Assembly: GCA_036501845.1 (NCBI GenBank)
Contig: DASXZO010000076.1
Location: 1 to 12,400 of the forward strand
DNA from: JBBREP01 sp036501845
GTDB lineage: Bacteria; Actinomycetota; Acidimicrobiia; IMCC26256; PALSA-610
Length of the DNA: 12,400 nucleotides
Direction of reading: 5' to 3'
How positions within the stretch are numbered: position 1 is the stretch's first letter; every line of letters starts with the position of its first letter. The notes under the pieces are model-generated. The model saw nothing but the letters and a program-made list of their open reading frames with translations. It was not told where the DNA came from and did no database searches. This document shows positions 12,367 through 12,400 of the stretch, one piece after another. Position numbers and translations under genes: made by a program.

Positions 12367-12400
12367 CTATTTCCTGAACATCTATGCGTCGTTTGACTTG
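12367..12400. other. Non-coding tail of the window
   Basis: The 34 bases after the phosphoesterase stop codon are AT-richer than the rest. They contain no hairpin or start site I can support. Confidence 0.4.

Overview
The window is high-GC bacterial DNA with frequent GTG starts, tightly packed or overlapping genes and a conserved translation/RNA-metabolism gene order. Gene order (DUF503, rbfA, nrnA-type DHH phosphoesterase, truB, ribF ... rpsO, pnp, M16 peptidase) and protein style point to Actinomycetota. An Acidimicrobiia-like lineage (Ilumatobacter/Iamia relatives) is my best guess, inferred from general resemblance and not from a search.

Layout. Positions 1-1184 (minus strand) hold a two-gene regulatory module: an ECF-type RNA polymerase sigma factor, and an overlapping downstream gene for a single-pass membrane protein with an extracytoplasmic domain. 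The latter is cut by the window edge. Facing away on the plus strand is a compact cluster, 1370-5048: DUF503/YlxP-like protein, ribosome-binding factor A, DHH-DHHA1 phosphoesterase, tRNA pseudouridine-55 synthase and bifunctional riboflavin kinase/FAD synthetase. The last three are separated by overlaps or 2-7 bases and are probably co-transcribed. A secreted right-handed beta-helix protein (5230-6540) with its own promoter, strong ribosome binding site and downstream hairpin then interrupts the cluster. It resumes with rpsO (S15), a hairpin, pnp (polynucleotide phosphorylase) and an M16 zinc peptidase that overlaps pnp by 4 bases. The last gene (10954-12366) encodes an exported phosphoesterase of the phospholipase C/acid phosphatase family.

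How the genes work together. RbfA matures the 30S subunit, TruB makes tRNA psi55, S15 is a primary 16S rRNA-binding protein, PNPase degrades RNA, and NrnA-type enzymes finish off the oligonucleotides left by RNA decay. RibF supplies FMN/FAD. The two exported proteins and the sigma module are envelope-related accessory functions placed around this core.

The most striking unexplained content is palindromic DNA. Two 44-base elements flank the DUF503 gene. They share identical 9-base ends (GTGGTCCCA ... TGGGACCAC) and the same architecture (17-bp imperfect stem, 10-base loop), but have different, internally complementary centres. A third, unrelated palindrome (perfect 19-bp stem, 5-base loop) lies in frame inside truB. 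It encodes nearly the same 14-residue peptide on both strands. All three look like small palindromic repeat families; neither class is one I can name.
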